From contig NZ_JAFBBU010000001.1 of assembly GCF_016907385.1 (NCBI RefSeq), positions 1,488,001-1,552,000 on the forward strand: a stretch of 64,000 nucleotides of DNA. Direction: 5' to 3'. This document shows, piece after piece, positions 18,794 to 27,870 of this stretch. The number at the start of each line of letters is the position of its first letter. The first letter of the stretch is position 1. The position numbers were made by a program, and so were the translations under genes. The notes under the pieces were generated by a model. The model was not told where the DNA came from. It ran no database searches and saw nothing but the letters and a program-made list of their open reading frames with translations. This DNA is from Subtercola frigoramans. Its GTDB lineage: Bacteria > Actinomycetota > Actinomycetes > Actinomycetales > Microbacteriaceae.

Positions 18794-20617
18794 TCATCCG
18801 GACGCACTGTTCGCGCGCAAGACCCGGCCTTCGGAAGGCGTTCGCCCGAACCCGCTCAGCTCGGGACGGGGGATCGGAAGCGTGACGGTGAACGAGGCGC
18901 CCGTGCTGGAGGCGCCAGTGTTGGTGGCGCCTGTGCTGGAAGCGCCCGTGTTGGAGGCACCCGTGTTACCCGCGTTGGCAGCGACGATGGATCCACCCAC
19001 TCGGCGCACCGATTGCTCCACGAGTGCCAATCCGATCCCGCGTCCGGTCTGTCCGGGGTCTTTTGTGCTGTAGCCGCGCGTGAAAGCCCGGCTGAGGTCG
19101 GGGATTCCAGGCCCATTGTCGGTGACGGTGATCGTGACCTGCTGGTCGCCGGCTCTCATGGCGACAACGACCTTCGGATGATGTGCAGCCACTTTCGGCG
19201 CATCGCGCGCACCTTCATCCACTGCACTGGTATTCACTGCACTGGCATCCACCGCACTGGCATCCACCCCACTCGGACTGAGCGCAGCCGCATCCAGCGC
19301 ATTGTCGACGAGGTTCCCGATGATGGTGATCAACTCGACCGGCGGCAGATCCCCGAGGTCGAGACCGTCGTCCACACGCACATCGAACTCGACTCCGCGT
19401 TCAGAGGCCTGCGCCGACTTGCCGAGCAGAAGCGCGGCGAGGACGGGTTCGTCGACCGAACCGATCACCTCGTCGACGAGCGTCTGGCCGACGTGAAGCT
19501 CGTTCGACGCGAAGGCGAGCGCCTCGTCGCGCCGGTCGAGCTCGATGAGAGCGATGATCGTGTGGAGGCGATTCGAGAACTCGTGGGTCTGTGATCGGAG
19601 GGCGTCAGAGAGCGTGCGCATGGTGGTCAGCTCGCCGGTGAGCTGCTGAAGTTCGGTGTGGTCACGGAGCGTGGTCATCGTTCCGATCCGTCGAGCGGGC
19701 CCTGCCGTCGCGGAGGAGATGGCAGGCGACTGATTTGCTATCAGCACCCGGTCGTCGGTGAGCACCGGCTCGTCGACGGCCACGGCGCCGCTGGCGAGCA
19801 AGTGCCGAAGGCTGTGAGGCACCGCGAATTCCGTCACTGGCGACGGGCTCGCAGGCAGCGCTTGACGAGCCAACCCGAGTAGCTCGGCCGCCTGGTCGTT
19901 GTAGAGCACGACGTTGCCCTGCGGGTCGGTCAGAATGACTCCTTCGCGCACGGAGTGGAGGACGCCCTCGTAATAGCCGAACATCCGGCTCATCTCCTCG
20001 GCCCCGAGGCCCCAGGTGACACGCCGAAGGTACCGGCTCAGCAGCCAGGAGACGAGTGCGCCGAGTGCGAGAGTGAGCGCCGCGATTCCGAAGACGATCG
20101 GGAGCCGGGAGCTGAGAGTGGCGCCCAGGCTGCTGACCGTGACGCCGGCGGAGACCAGCGCGACAACGCGTCCGTCGGAACCGAAAACGGGGGCGACCGA
20201 GCGAACCGAAGGGCCGAGCGTCCCTGCGTACGTCTCGGTGAAGGTTCGCCCTTCGAGAGCTGGTTCGATGGTTCCCTGGAACGGCTTGCCGAGCTGGCTC
20301 GCATCGGGGTGCGTGTACCTTGTGCGGTCGGGAGCCATGATGGTGATGAAGTCCGTCGACGTGTCGGCCATCGTCGTCAGAGCGTATGGCTGCAGGGTGC
20401 CGCTCGGATCAGCGGACTGCACGGCGTCGATGACAAACGGGTTGTCGGCAACAGCCGTGGCCACCACCCGGGTCTTGGCATCGGCATCGGCGTTCACATC
20501 GGCCTGCGCATCGCTCCAGAGCCAGAGTGTCGCAATCGCCGTGAGCAGCGCAATGGCAGCAACCTGCAGCACGAAGAGTCGGGTGGCAATGGTCCACCTG
20601 CTGATTCGGGCCTTCAT
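18794..20617 (-). CDS. Sensor histidine kinase of the CitA/DcuS family
   Basis: A membrane kinase of 607 aa that probably senses a C4- or tricarboxylate. It has TM1 at about 12-34, an extracytoplasmic Cache-like sensor at about 35-170, TM2 at about 172-195, a PAS domain at about 212-320, and the phosphoacceptor histidine at 345 (SQTHEFSNRLH), a CitA/DcuS-type H-box. The ATPase shows the N-box NLVDNALDAA, DNGPGIP and GRGIGLALV. Two pentapeptide arrays interrupt the ATPase: VDASA just behind the N-box and NTGAS just before the final strand. It is divergent from dctA. Confidence 0.92.
   Translation of the reverse strand: MKARISRWTIATRLFVLQVAAIALLTAIATLWLWSDAQADVNADADAKTRVVATAVADNPFVIDAVQSADPSGTLQPYALTTMADTSTDFITIMAPDRTRYTHPDASQLGKPFQGTIEPALEGRTFTETYAGTLGPSVRSVAPVFGSDGRVVALVSAGVTVSSLGATLSSRLPIVFGIAALTLALGALVSWLLSRYLRRVTWGLGAEEMSRMFGYYEGVLHSVREGVILTDPQGNVVLYNDQAAELLGLARQALPASPSPVTEFAVPHSLRHLLASGAVAVDEPVLTDDRVLIANQSPAISSATAGPARRIGTMTTLRDHTELQQLTGELTTMRTLSDALRSQTHEFSNRLHTIIALIELDRRDEALAFASNELHVGQTLVDEVIGSVDEPVLAALLLGKSAQASERGVEFDVRVDDGLDLGDLPPVELITIIGNLVDNALDAAALSPSGVDASAVDASAVNTSAVDEGARDAPKVAAHHPKVVVAMRAGDQQVTITVTDNGPGIPDLSRAFTRGYSTKDPGQTGRGIGLALVEQSVRRVGGSIVAANAGNTGASNTGASSTGATNTGASSTGASFTVTLPIPRPELSGFGRTPSEGRVLRANSASG
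18888..18977 (-). repeat. 15-bp tandem array near the C-terminus of the histidine kinase (about 6 units)
   Basis: About six 15-bp units (plus-strand type GTGCTGGAGGCGCCA) encode the NTGAS/STGAS repeat. The repeat is inserted between the GGSIVAAN strand and the last FTVTLP strand of the ATPase fold. Confidence 0.88.
19218..19277 (-). repeat. 15-bp tandem array behind the N-box of the histidine kinase (4 units)
   Basis: Four 15-bp units (plus-strand type TCCACTGCACTGGTA) encode VDASA/VNTSA. They sit a few residues after NLVDNALDAA, in a loop of the catalytic domain. Confidence 0.88.
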
Positions 20618-20816
20618 CGTGCCTCACTTGCTGCGGTCTTGTGTTGCTGCGCTTCTCTGGCTGCGCTCTCTCTACGATATGCCGCTCACAGCCGAACACC
20701 CGCGAACAGTATGAACGCAAGTGCCGGCTGACGACGTGTGGAGCGCAGGCTGGTGCCGCTGGTTTCCAGTGCCGTCGACGAAGACGTGGGCGGCTCCCTC
20801 CATCAAAGGAAGACCG

Positions 20817-22310
20817 ATGTCTCAGACGCATTCTCCTGCAAGCCCGGCCGGACGGCCGCCGGTGAGTCAGCCCGGACGCCCCGCTGCACGCCCGGCCCGG
20901 CGCCGTCGACTCGACAGGTCGCACTACCTCTACATCGCCGTGATCGTGGCTGTCGGTGCAGGTATTGCAGTCGGTCTGCTCGCTCCCGAATTCGCGAAGG
21001 GTTTGAAGCCCCTCGGTGACGGGTTCGTCTCCCTGATCAAGATGATGATCGCGCCCATCATCTTCTGCACCATCGCCCTCGGTGTCGGATCTGTCGCGAA
21101 GGCGGCAACGGTCGGAAAGGTGGGCGGTCTCGCTCTGGGGTACTTCGTTGTCATGTCGACCTTCGCGCTCGCGATCGGCCTGCTCGTCGGCAACCTGATC
21201 CACCCGGGCGAGGGGCTGAACATCAGCACGAGCTACGATGCGTCGAAGACCGCCGCGGCCTCCTCGACAGACTTCGTACTCGGCATCATTCCGACGTCGT
21301 TCTTCTCGGCGCTGACGAGCGGCAGCATTCTCCAGGCGCTCTTCGTTGCGCTGCTCGTCGGCTTCGCCCTGCAGAAGATGGGCGCGAAGGGCGCGCCGAT
21401 CCTCGAGGCGATCCGCCAGCTTCAGCAGCTCGTGTTCCGGATTCTCGCGATGATCATGTGGGTCGCCCCGCTGGGTGCCTTCGGTGCGATCGCCGCAGTC
21501 GTCGGCGCTACGGGCGTCGCAGCGCTGGTTGCGCTGGGCACCCTCATGATCGCGTTCTACATCACGTGCATCCTGTTCGTCTTCGGCATTCTGGGCGTGC
21601 TGCTCAAGGTCGTCACCGGTATCAACATCCTCCGCGTGATGAAGTACCTGGCGCGCGAATACCTCCTCATCGTCTCGACCTCGTCGAGCGAGGTTGCGCT
21701 GCCCCGCCTGATCGCGAAACTCGAGCACCTCGGCGTCGCCAAGCCCGTCGTCGGCATCACCGTGCCGACCGGTTACTCGTTCAACCTCGACGGTACGGCG
21801 ATCTACCTCACCATGTCGTCGCTGTTCATCGCCAGCGCGCTCGGCACGCCATTGAACATCCCCGAGCAGATCTCCCTGTTGCTGTTCATGATGATCGCGT
21901 CCAAGGGTGCCGCCGGCGTCACCGGTGCGGGAATCGCGACGCTCGCCGGGGGTCTCCAGGCGCATCGACCCGACCTGGTCAACGGCGTCGGCCTGATCGT
22001 CGGCATCGACAGGTTCATGTCAGAAGCCCGCGCCCTCACGAACTTCACCGGCAACGCTGTCGCCACCGTGCTGATCGGAAAGTGGACCAAGCAGATCGAC
22101 ATGGTGCAGGTCGACCGGGTGCTCTCCGGCGAGTTGCCGTTCAACGAGTCGACAATGAGCGCCGACGATCACCTGAGCGCCGACGAAGAGGAGTATCGCG
22201 CACGCCGACTGGCCGACGAGAGGGCTCTGTCTGACCAGAAAGCCCTGTCTTACCAGAAGGCGCTCGCTGGCGAGAAGGCGCTGGATGATCGGCCGATGGT
22301 GGTTCGGTGA
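20817..22310 (+). CDS. dctA: C4-dicarboxylate:cation symporter (DctA family)
   Basis: Imports succinate, fumarate and malate with protons or sodium (497 aa). The start ATG 20817 has AAAGGAAG 6 bases ahead. The N-terminal 37 residues are a Pro/Arg-rich cytoplasmic tail, followed by the transporter core of hydrophobic segments. Family motifs include KMMIAPIIFCTI, STSSSEVALPRLIAKLE, VPTGYSFNLDGTAIY, ASKGAAGVTG and DRFMSEARALTNFTGNAVA. The C-terminus ends in an ALSDQK hexapeptide repeat (about 22223-22290, 18-bp unit). It is divergent from the two-component system, which very likely controls it. Confidence 0.96.
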   Translation: MSQTHSPASPAGRPPVSQPGRPAARPARRRRLDRSHYLYIAVIVAVGAGIAVGLLAPEFAKGLKPLGDGFVSLIKMMIAPIIFCTIALGVGSVAKAATVGKVGGLALGYFVVMSTFALAIGLLVGNLIHPGEGLNISTSYDASKTAAASSTDFVLGIIPTSFFSALTSGSILQALFVALLVGFALQKMGAKGAPILEAIRQLQQLVFRILAMIMWVAPLGAFGAIAAVVGATGVAALVALGTLMIAFYITCILFVFGILGVLLKVVTGINILRVMKYLAREYLLIVSTSSSEVALPRLIAKLEHLGVAKPVVGITVPTGYSFNLDGTAIYLTMSSLFIASALGTPLNIPEQISLLLFMMIASKGAAGVTGAGIATLAGGLQAHRPDLVNGVGLIVGIDRFMSEARALTNFTGNAVATVLIGKWTKQIDMVQVDRVLSGELPFNESTMSADDHLSADEEEYRARRLADERALSDQKALSYQKALAGEKALDDRPMVVR

Positions 22311-22323
22311 CGAGCGCCCTGCG

Positions 22324-22986
22324 TTACTGGCGCGCGGCGAGCAACTGCTGCATGTAGGCGATCTCGCCCGTCTGCGCGGTGATGATCGTGTTGGCGACCG
22401 CTAGCACGGTGGGGTCGGCCGAGCGCGCCACGAGCGCCTCGGCCATCTGCACGCCACCGTGGTGGTGGGCGATCATCAGGGTCAGAAAGAGCTTCTCGGC
22501 CTCGACGCCGGTCAGGGTGCCCAGTCGTGTGACGTCAGCCTGCGAGGCCATGCCTGGCATCGTCTGGCCGGGCGTCGTCTGGCCCGGAGTCGCTTCTCCC
22601 GTGCCCATGTCCATGCCGTGATCGGCGTTGCTCTGGTCGAGGGTCGGTAAGGTCATCCAGGTCATTGCGGCCACCGGTGAGGCCTGCGGGAGTCCCCACA
22701 CGTTCAGCCACGCGAACATCTGGCCGGCCTGCTGGCCCTGCGAGGTGGCAATGTCGTAGGCGAGTTGCCTGATCTCGGGATCGGTCGTCTGGTCCCGGAT
22801 GATCAGCGCCATGTCGATCGCCTGCTGGTGATGCACCTGCATGTCACGGGCGAAACCGGCCTCAGCGCTCAGGGTGCCGGGCGTCTGCGTCACCGGAGTG
22901 GTGACGCGGCCGACCACGAGCCCCACGACCAGGAGGAGCACCCCGCCCAGGATGAGGGCGATCCGCAGCCGGATGCGTGAACTCAC
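22324..22986 (-). CDS. DUF305 protein, membrane-anchored, His-rich
   Basis: A 220-aa protein with one N-terminal membrane segment (about 5-27) and an extracytoplasmic DUF305 domain. It carries the family's histidine motifs DMQVHHQQAIDMA and LMIAHHHGGVQMAEALV. DUF305 proteins are ferritin-like four-helix proteins often found near copper-resistance genes, but no function is established. The GTG start at 22986 overlaps the stop of the DUF3105 gene (GTGA), implying coupled translation. A TPGQT repeat lies between the two motif regions. A metal-related role is inference. Confidence 0.85.
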   Translation of the reverse strand: MSSRIRLRIALILGGVLLLVVGLVVGRVTTPVTQTPGTLSAEAGFARDMQVHHQQAIDMALIIRDQTTDPEIRQLAYDIATSQGQQAGQMFAWLNVWGLPQASPVAAMTWMTLPTLDQSNADHGMDMGTGEATPGQTTPGQTMPGMASQADVTRLGTLTGVEAEKLFLTLMIAHHHGGVQMAEALVARSADPTVLAVANTIITAQTGEIAYMQQLLAARQ

Positions 22987-23675
22987 GTCACGAGGCCGGG
23001 AGCGGTGATTCCCCCGGTGCAGGCTGCTCCTGGTTCGGGCGAGTTCGGGGACTGCCAATACGTCTTGATGAAGTCGGCCAGCCTGGTGTCCGTCACTCCG
23101 GTCAGCTGGATCTGGGCGCCCCAGGCCGACGCGACCACGGGGGAGGGCAGACCGACGAACGGTGACAGGACGATGTAGGTCGACGGCAGGGCGGCACGCA
23201 GGGTGGCGAGCTGGTCTGCAGTGACCTGCGTGGCGTCGTAGGTCACCCAGACAGCGCCGTGTTCGAGGTCGTGCACGGCGTTCTCGCTCGGAACAGGCTG
23301 GTTGTAGACACCACAGTTGAGCCAGACCGGGTTGTGGTCGCCGCCGGCCGGAGGAACCTGTGCGTACGTCACCGACCCCGAGACGTGGTTGCGGCTGAGC
23401 CCGGGGAAGGTCTGCACGCCGTCGGCCTTCGTTGCGACGGGTGCGGGTGTCGTGCCGCTTCCGGTGACAACGAACACGATCACCAGCACGATGACGAGGA
23501 CCGCTGCCCCGATCAGAGAGCCGATGGTGATGCGGCGGTTGCGCGTGGCCTTGGCCTGGGCGCGTTTCATCGCTTCGACCTTCTCGGCCCTCCGAGCCTC
23601 CCGCTCCTGCTTCACCGTCAGATTCTTCGGGTTCTTCGGCTGCTGGTTCTCAGGGTTGTCTGTTTCGCTGGGCAC
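22983..23675 (-). CDS. DUF3105 protein, membrane-anchored
   Basis: About 230 aa. It has a charged N-terminal stretch rich in Lys/Arg (KQEREARRAEKVEAMKRAQAKA-like), one membrane segment (ITIGSLIGAAVLVIVLVIVF) and an extracytoplasmic DUF3105 domain with the diagnostic NCGVYNQPVPSENAVHDLEHG and GAVWVTY. The function is unknown. In actinobacteria it commonly pairs with DUF305, as here. The start is uncertain: GTG 23675 gives the usual N-terminus, while another in-frame GTG lies at 23702. Neither has a good ribosome binding site. Confidence 0.82.
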   Translation of the reverse strand: MPSETDNPENQQPKNPKNLTVKQEREARRAEKVEAMKRAQAKATRNRRITIGSLIGAAVLVIVLVIVFVVTGSGTTPAPVATKADGVQTFPGLSRNHVSGSVTYAQVPPAGGDHNPVWLNCGVYNQPVPSENAVHDLEHGAVWVTYDATQVTADQLATLRAALPSTYIVLSPFVGLPSPVVASAWGAQIQLTGVTDTRLADFIKTYWQSPNSPEPGAACTGGITAPGLVT

Positions 23676-23723
23676 CACGCCAGAATAGCGATCGAAGATC
23701 ACAGAAAACTGTTAAAGCGACAA

Positions 23724-24641
23724 CTATGACGCGGCAGCCGACTTCTTGGCTGTGCGCCGGGACTTCGTGCCCGCTCTCGCGTGCGTGCCCGCGCCCGTGT
23801 CGCCATCGCCGTCGGCAGACTGGCCCTTCTCGGCGCGGCTACGCTCGACGCTTCGGCGAAGAGCCTCCATCAGGTCGATGACGTCGCCACCCGAGCCTTC
23901 TCCGCCCGTGTCGTCGTCACCGGCATCGGCACTCTGCCCGAACGTTGCCTCGGTGTCGATCGAATCCCCGTGTTCGAGCTTCGCATCGATCAACTGCCGG
24001 AGCTGGACCTGGTAGTCGTCACTGAACTTCTGCGGCTCGAAATCGGCCGAATACGAATCGACCAACCGCGCCGACATCTCGAGCTCCTTCGCCGAAATGG
24101 TCGGATGATCGGCAAGAGACGTGAACTGGGCATCACGCACCTCGTCGTCCCAGAGCAGGGTCTGCAGCAGGAGAACATCGCCGTGCACCCGCAGTGCCGC
24201 CAGTCTCGACTTCTGTCGGAGTGCGAACTTCACGATCGCGGTTCGGTCGGTCTGCCCGAGAGTCTCGCGAAGAAGCACATAGGCCTTCGACGATTTCGAG
24301 TCGGGTTCGAGGAAGTAGCTGCGGTCGAACCTGATCGGGTCGACCTGGTCGCTGGGCACGAACTCGACCACGTCGATCTCGCGGCTCTTCTCGGCCGGCA
24401 GAGTGGCAATGTCCTCCGCAGTGATCACCACGGTGCGTTCACCGTCATCGAAGGCTTTGTCGATGTGTTCGAAGTCGACGACCTGGCCGCAGACCTCGCA
24501 GCGGCGCTGGTACCGGATGCGCCCACCATCGGCGTCATGAACCTGGTGCAGGGCGATGTCGTGGTCTTCGGTTGCGCTGTACACCTTCACCGGCACATTG
24601 ACGAGGCCGAAGGTGATTGCACCCTTCCAGATCGATCTCAT
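23724..24641 (-). CDS. ku: Non-homologous end-joining protein Ku
   Basis: A homodimeric ring protein that binds DNA double-strand ends and recruits LigD (305 aa). ATG 24641 starts the typical MRSIWKGAITFGLVNVPVKVY. The beta-barrel core includes CEVCGQVVDFEHIDKAFD and the C-terminal half KAYVLLRETLGQTDRTAIVKFALRQ in pieces. The tail is Lys/Arg-rich (TKSRRTAKKSAAAS), as in many actinobacterial Ku proteins. It is divergent from ligD across 107 bp, so the two repair genes probably share a control region. Confidence 0.96.
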   Translation of the reverse strand: MRSIWKGAITFGLVNVPVKVYSATEDHDIALHQVHDADGGRIRYQRRCEVCGQVVDFEHIDKAFDDGERTVVITAEDIATLPAEKSREIDVVEFVPSDQVDPIRFDRSYFLEPDSKSSKAYVLLRETLGQTDRTAIVKFALRQKSRLAALRVHGDVLLLQTLLWDDEVRDAQFTSLADHPTISAKELEMSARLVDSYSADFEPQKFSDDYQVQLRQLIDAKLEHGDSIDTEATFGQSADAGDDDTGGEGSGGDVIDLMEALRRSVERSRAEKGQSADGDGDTGAGTHARAGTKSRRTAKKSAAAS

Positions 24642-24748
24642 GACACCAGTGTTCACCGATTGTGTGTCAAGTGCTAGGGGCTTCTGCTGCTGGGGGCTTC
24701 TGCGTCAAGTGCTGTCACTGTAAGCCGCGCACGGCGAAGATGGAAGCT
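24642..24748. promoter_or_regulatory. Divergent ku / ligD intergenic region
   Basis: This is a 107-bp gap between the divergent repair genes. It contains two copies of TCAAGTGCT and of GGGGCTTCTGC, forming an imperfect 30-odd-bp direct duplication. No clear -35/-10 pair could be assigned. Shared regulation is inferred from the arrangement only. Confidence 0.35.
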
Positions 24749-27436
24749 ATGAGCACCCAGGGTGGCACCAAGCACGAGAAGGCGAGCGAGATCATCACGG
24801 TCTCGGTTGGTGGCCATCGGCTGCGTCTCACCAACCTCGACAAGGTGCTCTACCCAGAAGCGGGAACAACGAAAGCCGATGTGCTGCAGTACTACTCCGA
24901 CATCAGCGAGGTCATGGTGCCGTATACCCGTGACCGCCCGGCCACGCGCAAACGCTGGGTCCACGGGGTGGGCACTGCCGGGCATCCCGGGCCGATGTTC
25001 TTCCAGAAGAACCTCGACGACTCGACACCCTCGTGGGTGAAGCGGCGTACGATCTCCCACTCCGATCACGACAATGAGTACCCGCTGGTGAACGACCTCG
25101 CGACGCTCACCTGGCTCGCGCAGATTGCCGCCCTCGAGATCCACGTGCCGCAGTGGCGGTTCGGGGGCGCTGCTGGGAGCGCCGCTGGGGGCGCCGCTGG
25201 AGCGCCCAACAACCCTGACAGGCTCGTGCTCGACCTCGACCCGGGAGAGGGAGCAGGGCTGCTCGAGTGCGCCGAGGTTGCCCGGTTCGCCCGCGAGATC
25301 CTGCAGGACATGGGGCTCGACCCGATGCCGGTGACCAGTGGGAGCAAGGGCATTCATCTCTACGCCGCGCTTGATGGGTCGCAGACGTCGGAGCAGGTGT
25401 CGGCGGTGGCGCACGAGCTCGCGCGGGTGCTCGAATCCGATCATCCGGAACTCATCGTCAGCGACATGAAGAAGTCACTGAGGGCAGGCAAGGTGCTCGT
25501 CGACTGGAGCCAGAACAGCAGGGCCAAGACGACGGTTGCCCCGTATTCGCTGAGAGGGCGGGAACGCCCGACCGTCGCTGCCCCGCGAACCTGGCGCGAG
25601 CTGGCGTCGCCGAAACTCGCTCAGCTCGAGTACGGCGAGGTGCTTGCCCGGGTGAAGCGGCGCGGCGACCCGCTCGCGGTCATCCTCGATGACGACCTGG
25701 CCGGAGACGCTGGGGCAGCTTCCGTGCCGGAGCGCGATGCTCTTCACACGTACCGTTCAAAACGTGATCGCACGAAGACTCCGGAACCGGTTCCGGATGC
25801 CCCACCCACGCCGGGCGTCGGCAACACCTTCGTCATCCAGAAGCACGCCGCGCGGCGGCTGCACTACGACTTCCGGCTCGAGCGCGATGGCGTGCTCGTT
25901 TCGTGGGCCATCCCGAAGGGGCCGCCGACGGACGGCCACCAGAATCACCTGGCAGTGCAGACCGAGGACCACCCTCTCGAATACGGCTCGTTCGAGGGAA
26001 GCATTCCTCGGGGGGAATATGGCGCAGGGACCGTGGAGATCTGGGACGAGGGAACCTACGATCTCGAGAAGTGGCGACCCGGGAAGGAGATCATCGCCAC
26101 GCTGCACGGCAGCAGGGAGGGTGGTCTCGGCGGGGACCGTAAGTTCGCCTTGATCCACACCGGCAGAGGTGACAACGCCGACAACTGGTTGATCCATCTG
26201 ATGAGCGAGAAGTACAACGCGGAGAGCGAGGCGAGGCACGCGGCTCTGCCGCCCCAGGCGGACGACGAGGCTCCAGAGCTCAACGCACGTCTGCGAGCTG
26301 CGCAACCGGAAAAGAACGTCACCGGTTCGAAGGGCGCTGGTTCGAAGGGCGCTGGTTCGAACGGCGCTGACTCGCCAAGCGCCGGGCCAGGGAACGCCGG
26401 GCTGAAGACGGTGGCTCCCATGCTCGCCACGGCGGGAACTGCGGCTGATGTGAAATCGGGTCACTGGGCGTACGAGATGAAGTGGGACGGCATCCGGGCG
26501 ATGGCGTCGGTGGAGCGTTCGGCGTCGGATTTGCCAGTTGTGCGGCTCTCCAGCCGCAGTGGCAGTGACCTGACCCAGAAGTACCCCGACCTGCTCGATA
26601 CGCTCAGGGATTCGGCGAACGGCCACGGGCTGGTTCTCGATGGCGAGATCGTCGCATTCGACGACTCCGGCCGCCCGAGCTTCGGTCGTCTCCAGCAGCG
26701 CATGAACCTGCAGGGCGAGTCTGACATCTCCCGGGCAGTGAAGGCCGTGGCCGTGCACTACATCGTCTTCGACGTCGTCGAGGTCGACGGTGTCTCGAAG
26801 CTGGCGACTCCGTACTCAGAGCGCCGGAGACTGATGGAGGCCCTGGTGGAGCCACCGCCCGGCTCGAGAGTGCAGGTGCCGCCTGCCTTCGACGGCGACT
26901 ACGACGCAGCCTTCCAGAGCAGCGTCGATCTGGGGCTCGAGGGGATTGTCGCAAAGCGAGTGAACGGCACGTACAGCGCCGGCAGGCGCTCGCGGGCATG
27001 GATCAAGATCAAACATCACCGGGCCCAGGAGGTCGTGGTCGGCGGCTGGAGAGTGGGGGCCGGCCGTCGGGAGCATGGAGTGGGTTCGCTTCTGCTCGGC
27101 ATTCCATCGGCGGGAGTGCAAGCTGGGAGTTCCGGTGGGAGTTCCGCAAGGAGTTCCGCTCTGACAGGCACCCTGCAGTATATCGGTCGCGTCGGCACGG
27201 GGTTCTCCGATGCAGAACTCGATCGACTCATCGACACGTTTGCGGGCATCCAGAGTGACGAGTGCCCCTTCGATGACCTGCCGCGTGAAGCCCGGGCGGG
27301 CGCTCGCTGGCTGAAACCCGAATTGGTGGGTGAAGTCGAGTTCGTCGAATGGACGGCTGCAGGAATCCTTCGCCAGCCCACGTGGCGGGGCTGGCGGCCG
27401 GACAAGGCACCCCATTCTGTCGTGCGTGAATCGTGA
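24749..27436 (+). CDS. ligD: Multifunctional ATP-dependent DNA ligase LigD (polymerase, phosphoesterase, ligase)
   Basis: The second enzyme of bacterial end joining (895 aa). ATG 24749 is favoured by GGAAG 5 bases upstream. Domain order is polymerase/primase (about 1-310; LTNLDKVLYPEAGTTK, DLDPGEG), then 3'-phosphoesterase (about 345-500; FVIQKHAARRLHYDFRLE, HPLEYGSFEGSIP), then ATP-dependent ligase (about 550-885) with the adenylated lysine at residue 578 in YEMKWDGIRA and the motif LDGEIVAFD. This is the Mycobacterium-type order. Linkers carry tandem repeats: Ala/Gly-rich (25166-25205), GSKGA (about 26332-26376) and GGSS (about 27120-27160). Confidence 0.96.
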   Translation: MSTQGGTKHEKASEIITVSVGGHRLRLTNLDKVLYPEAGTTKADVLQYYSDISEVMVPYTRDRPATRKRWVHGVGTAGHPGPMFFQKNLDDSTPSWVKRRTISHSDHDNEYPLVNDLATLTWLAQIAALEIHVPQWRFGGAAGSAAGGAAGAPNNPDRLVLDLDPGEGAGLLECAEVARFAREILQDMGLDPMPVTSGSKGIHLYAALDGSQTSEQVSAVAHELARVLESDHPELIVSDMKKSLRAGKVLVDWSQNSRAKTTVAPYSLRGRERPTVAAPRTWRELASPKLAQLEYGEVLARVKRRGDPLAVILDDDLAGDAGAASVPERDALHTYRSKRDRTKTPEPVPDAPPTPGVGNTFVIQKHAARRLHYDFRLERDGVLVSWAIPKGPPTDGHQNHLAVQTEDHPLEYGSFEGSIPRGEYGAGTVEIWDEGTYDLEKWRPGKEIIATLHGSREGGLGGDRKFALIHTGRGDNADNWLIHLMSEKYNAESEARHAALPPQADDEAPELNARLRAAQPEKNVTGSKGAGSKGAGSNGADSPSAGPGNAGLKTVAPMLATAGTAADVKSGHWAYEMKWDGIRAMASVERSASDLPVVRLSSRSGSDLTQKYPDLLDTLRDSANGHGLVLDGEIVAFDDSGRPSFGRLQQRMNLQGESDISRAVKAVAVHYIVFDVVEVDGVSKLATPYSERRRLMEALVEPPPGSRVQVPPAFDGDYDAAFQSSVDLGLEGIVAKRVNGTYSAGRRSRAWIKIKHHRAQEVVVGGWRVGAGRREHGVGSLLLGIPSAGVQAGSSGGSSARSSALTGTLQYIGRVGTGFSDAELDRLIDTFAGIQSDECPFDDLPREARAGARWLKPELVGEVEFVEWTAAGILRQPTWRGWRPDKAPHSVVRES

Positions 27437-27483
27437 GCGTGCCCGTCATCACAGAACCACTCGACTGCAATAGGATGGTGGGC

Positions 27484-27714
27484 ATGACACAGTTAGGTAA
27501 AGGCCCCGTTGAATCTCGGCAGTCATCCGGGGGAGTTGTGACGGTCGTGTCCCTCGTCGTCTCGCTCGCTCTGTTCATCGGGGGAATGTTCCTCTTCGGA
27601 TTCGCTTTCGAGTACCCAGACTTTGCAACCCTGATCTTCGCTTCCGGCCTCGTTGCCGTGACCCTCGGCGTGTTCATTCCGCTGCAGCTTCTTCGCCACG
27701 TCGACGGGGCGTAA
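27484..27714 (+). CDS. Small membrane protein of unknown function
   Basis: A 76-aa protein with two hydrophobic segments (VTVVSLVVSLALFIGGMFLF and a later one around FASGLVAVTLGVFIPLQLL). I do not recognise a family. ATG 27484 is preceded by AGGATGG. It lies 47 bp after ligD on the same strand and is followed directly by a strong terminator hairpin, which supports it as the last gene of the unit. Confidence 0.65.
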   Translation: MTQLGKGPVESRQSSGGVVTVVSLVVSLALFIGGMFLFGFAFEYPDFATLIFASGLVAVTLGVFIPLQLLRHVDGA

Positions 27715-27736
27715 CGGCCACACAGCTTCGCTACGA

Positions 27737-27776
27737 AGAGAGGGTGTCTGGCCATCATGGCCTGGACACCCTCTCT
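27737..27776 (+). terminator. Strong intrinsic terminator hairpin
   Basis: AGAGAGGGTGTC pairs perfectly with GACACCCTCTCT (12-bp stem). The loop contains a further small inverted repeat (GGCCATCATGGCC), and TTCTGCTTT follows. It ends the ligD-small membrane protein unit and faces the convergent amylase gene, so it may work in both directions. Confidence 0.85.
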
Positions 27777-27777
27777 T

Positions 27778-27857
27778 CTGCTTTGAGGCGTCTGTGCTTT
27801 GAGGCAACAGTGCTTTGAGGCGTCTGTGCTTTCTGGCGTCTGTGCTTTCTGGCGTTA
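27778..27857. repeat. 16-bp intergenic tandem array (5 units)
   Basis: Five 16-bp units of the type GTGCTTTGAGGCGTCT fill the gap between the terminator and the beta-amylase stop codon. The unit length is not a multiple of three, as with the other intergenic array at 16231-16326. Confidence 0.9.
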
Positions 27858-27870
27858 CGCGCCGAGCGAG

